NCBI GenBank assembly: GCA_037042915.1
Contig: CM073202.1
Coordinates: 434,001 to 498,000, forward strand
Source of the DNA: Auricularia sp. M13
Lineage: Eukaryota; Basidiomycota; Agaricomycetes; Auriculariales; Auriculariaceae
Length of the DNA stretch: 64,000 nucleotides
Direction: 5' to 3'
Position numbers and translations under genes: made by a program. Within the stretch, counting starts at the first letter, position 1. Every line of letters begins with the position of its first letter. Shown here one piece after another: positions 63,793 through 64,000 of the stretch. A model generated the notes under the pieces. The model was given only the letters and a program-made list of their open reading frames with translations. It had not been told where the DNA came from and did no database searches.

Positions 63793-64000
63793 GCGTAATC
63801 ATCGTCCCCGAAGCCGGTAGGCGCTCGCTCAATTTTGCGTTCACGTGCGGGCGCGATTTCTAATTCCGATCTTTCAGCGCCGGGTTTTGAATTTAGAGTC
63901 GTGGCCTTTCTTCGGGTATTTTTGAAGCGAGAGTGTGCAAGGACCAGCGGTTACTGTACACGACTCTAATACTTATGTGACATTGCGCATCCACGTGAAG

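Noticed and set aside
1-64000. Secondary-metabolite or other co-regulated gene cluster
   Set aside because: There are P450s and an ABC transporter but no backbone synthase (PKS, NRPS, terpene cyclase), and the genes are separated by housekeeping genes, so a cluster is not supported.

Overview
This window looks like nuclear DNA of a filamentous basidiomycete, most likely a wood- or litter-decaying agaricomycete. Genes are compact and carry many short introns of about 50-60 bases with GT-AG borders. Coding exons are GC-rich, intergenic spacers are small, and both strands are used. The gene content fits: two complete membrane-anchored P450s plus P450 pieces, two F-box proteins, a secreted GH3 beta-glucosidase, a WSC-repeat secreted protein, a multi-exon ABCC transporter, and several families I know only as uncharacterised agaricomycete proteins. 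No viral genes, rRNA or CRISPR array are visible.

Layout. 1-10 kb: the C-terminal end of a Pro-rich protein (+), a small hAT-type MITE, a Ser/Pro-rich hypothetical (-), cytochrome P450 no. 1 (-), an unresolved stretch, and a DHHC palmitoyltransferase (+). 10-20.7 kb: a relic of a P450 first exon, an F-box protein (-), the GH3 beta-glucosidase (-), an Rsm1/NIPA-type zinc-finger protein (-) and a triple-WSC protein (+). 22-29.5 kb: a cupin/JmjC-like protein (-), a protein with a long SPRKRK-type basic tail (+), a fragment of the cupin-like gene split by a second hAT-type element, an exact tRNA-Val 5' half, and a second F-box protein (+). 29.6-37 kb: an inverted duplication. One arm holds only the last P450 exon; the other belongs to the complete P450 no. 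2 (-). Between the arms lie a paralogue of the SPRKRK protein with an acidic tail (-) and a serine palmitoyltransferase small subunit (+). 37.7-48.3 kb: a LysM/zinc-finger protein, citrate synthase, two uncharacterised membrane proteins and a second cupin/JmjC-like gene, all +. 48.7-55 kb: an intron-containing tRNA-Val(AAC) with a decayed 3' copy beside it, then an ABCC transporter (+). 55.7-63.7 kb: a very Gln-rich AT-hook protein, a putative mitochondrial protein and a GNAT acetyltransferase, all -.

There is no single pathway or operon. Housekeeping genes (citrate synthase, ssSPT, Rsm1, DHHC, tRNA) are interspersed with fast-evolving accessory families (P450, F-box, cupin-like, lineage-specific membrane proteins). 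The most informative signals are evolutionary: two hAT-type non-autonomous elements with 8-bp target duplications, an inverted duplication around a P450 3' end, scattered gene pieces, and a tRNA half whose break falls at the tRNA splice site. Exon borders were read by eye from splice motifs and protein conservation, so spans of multi-exon genes are more reliable than individual junctions.
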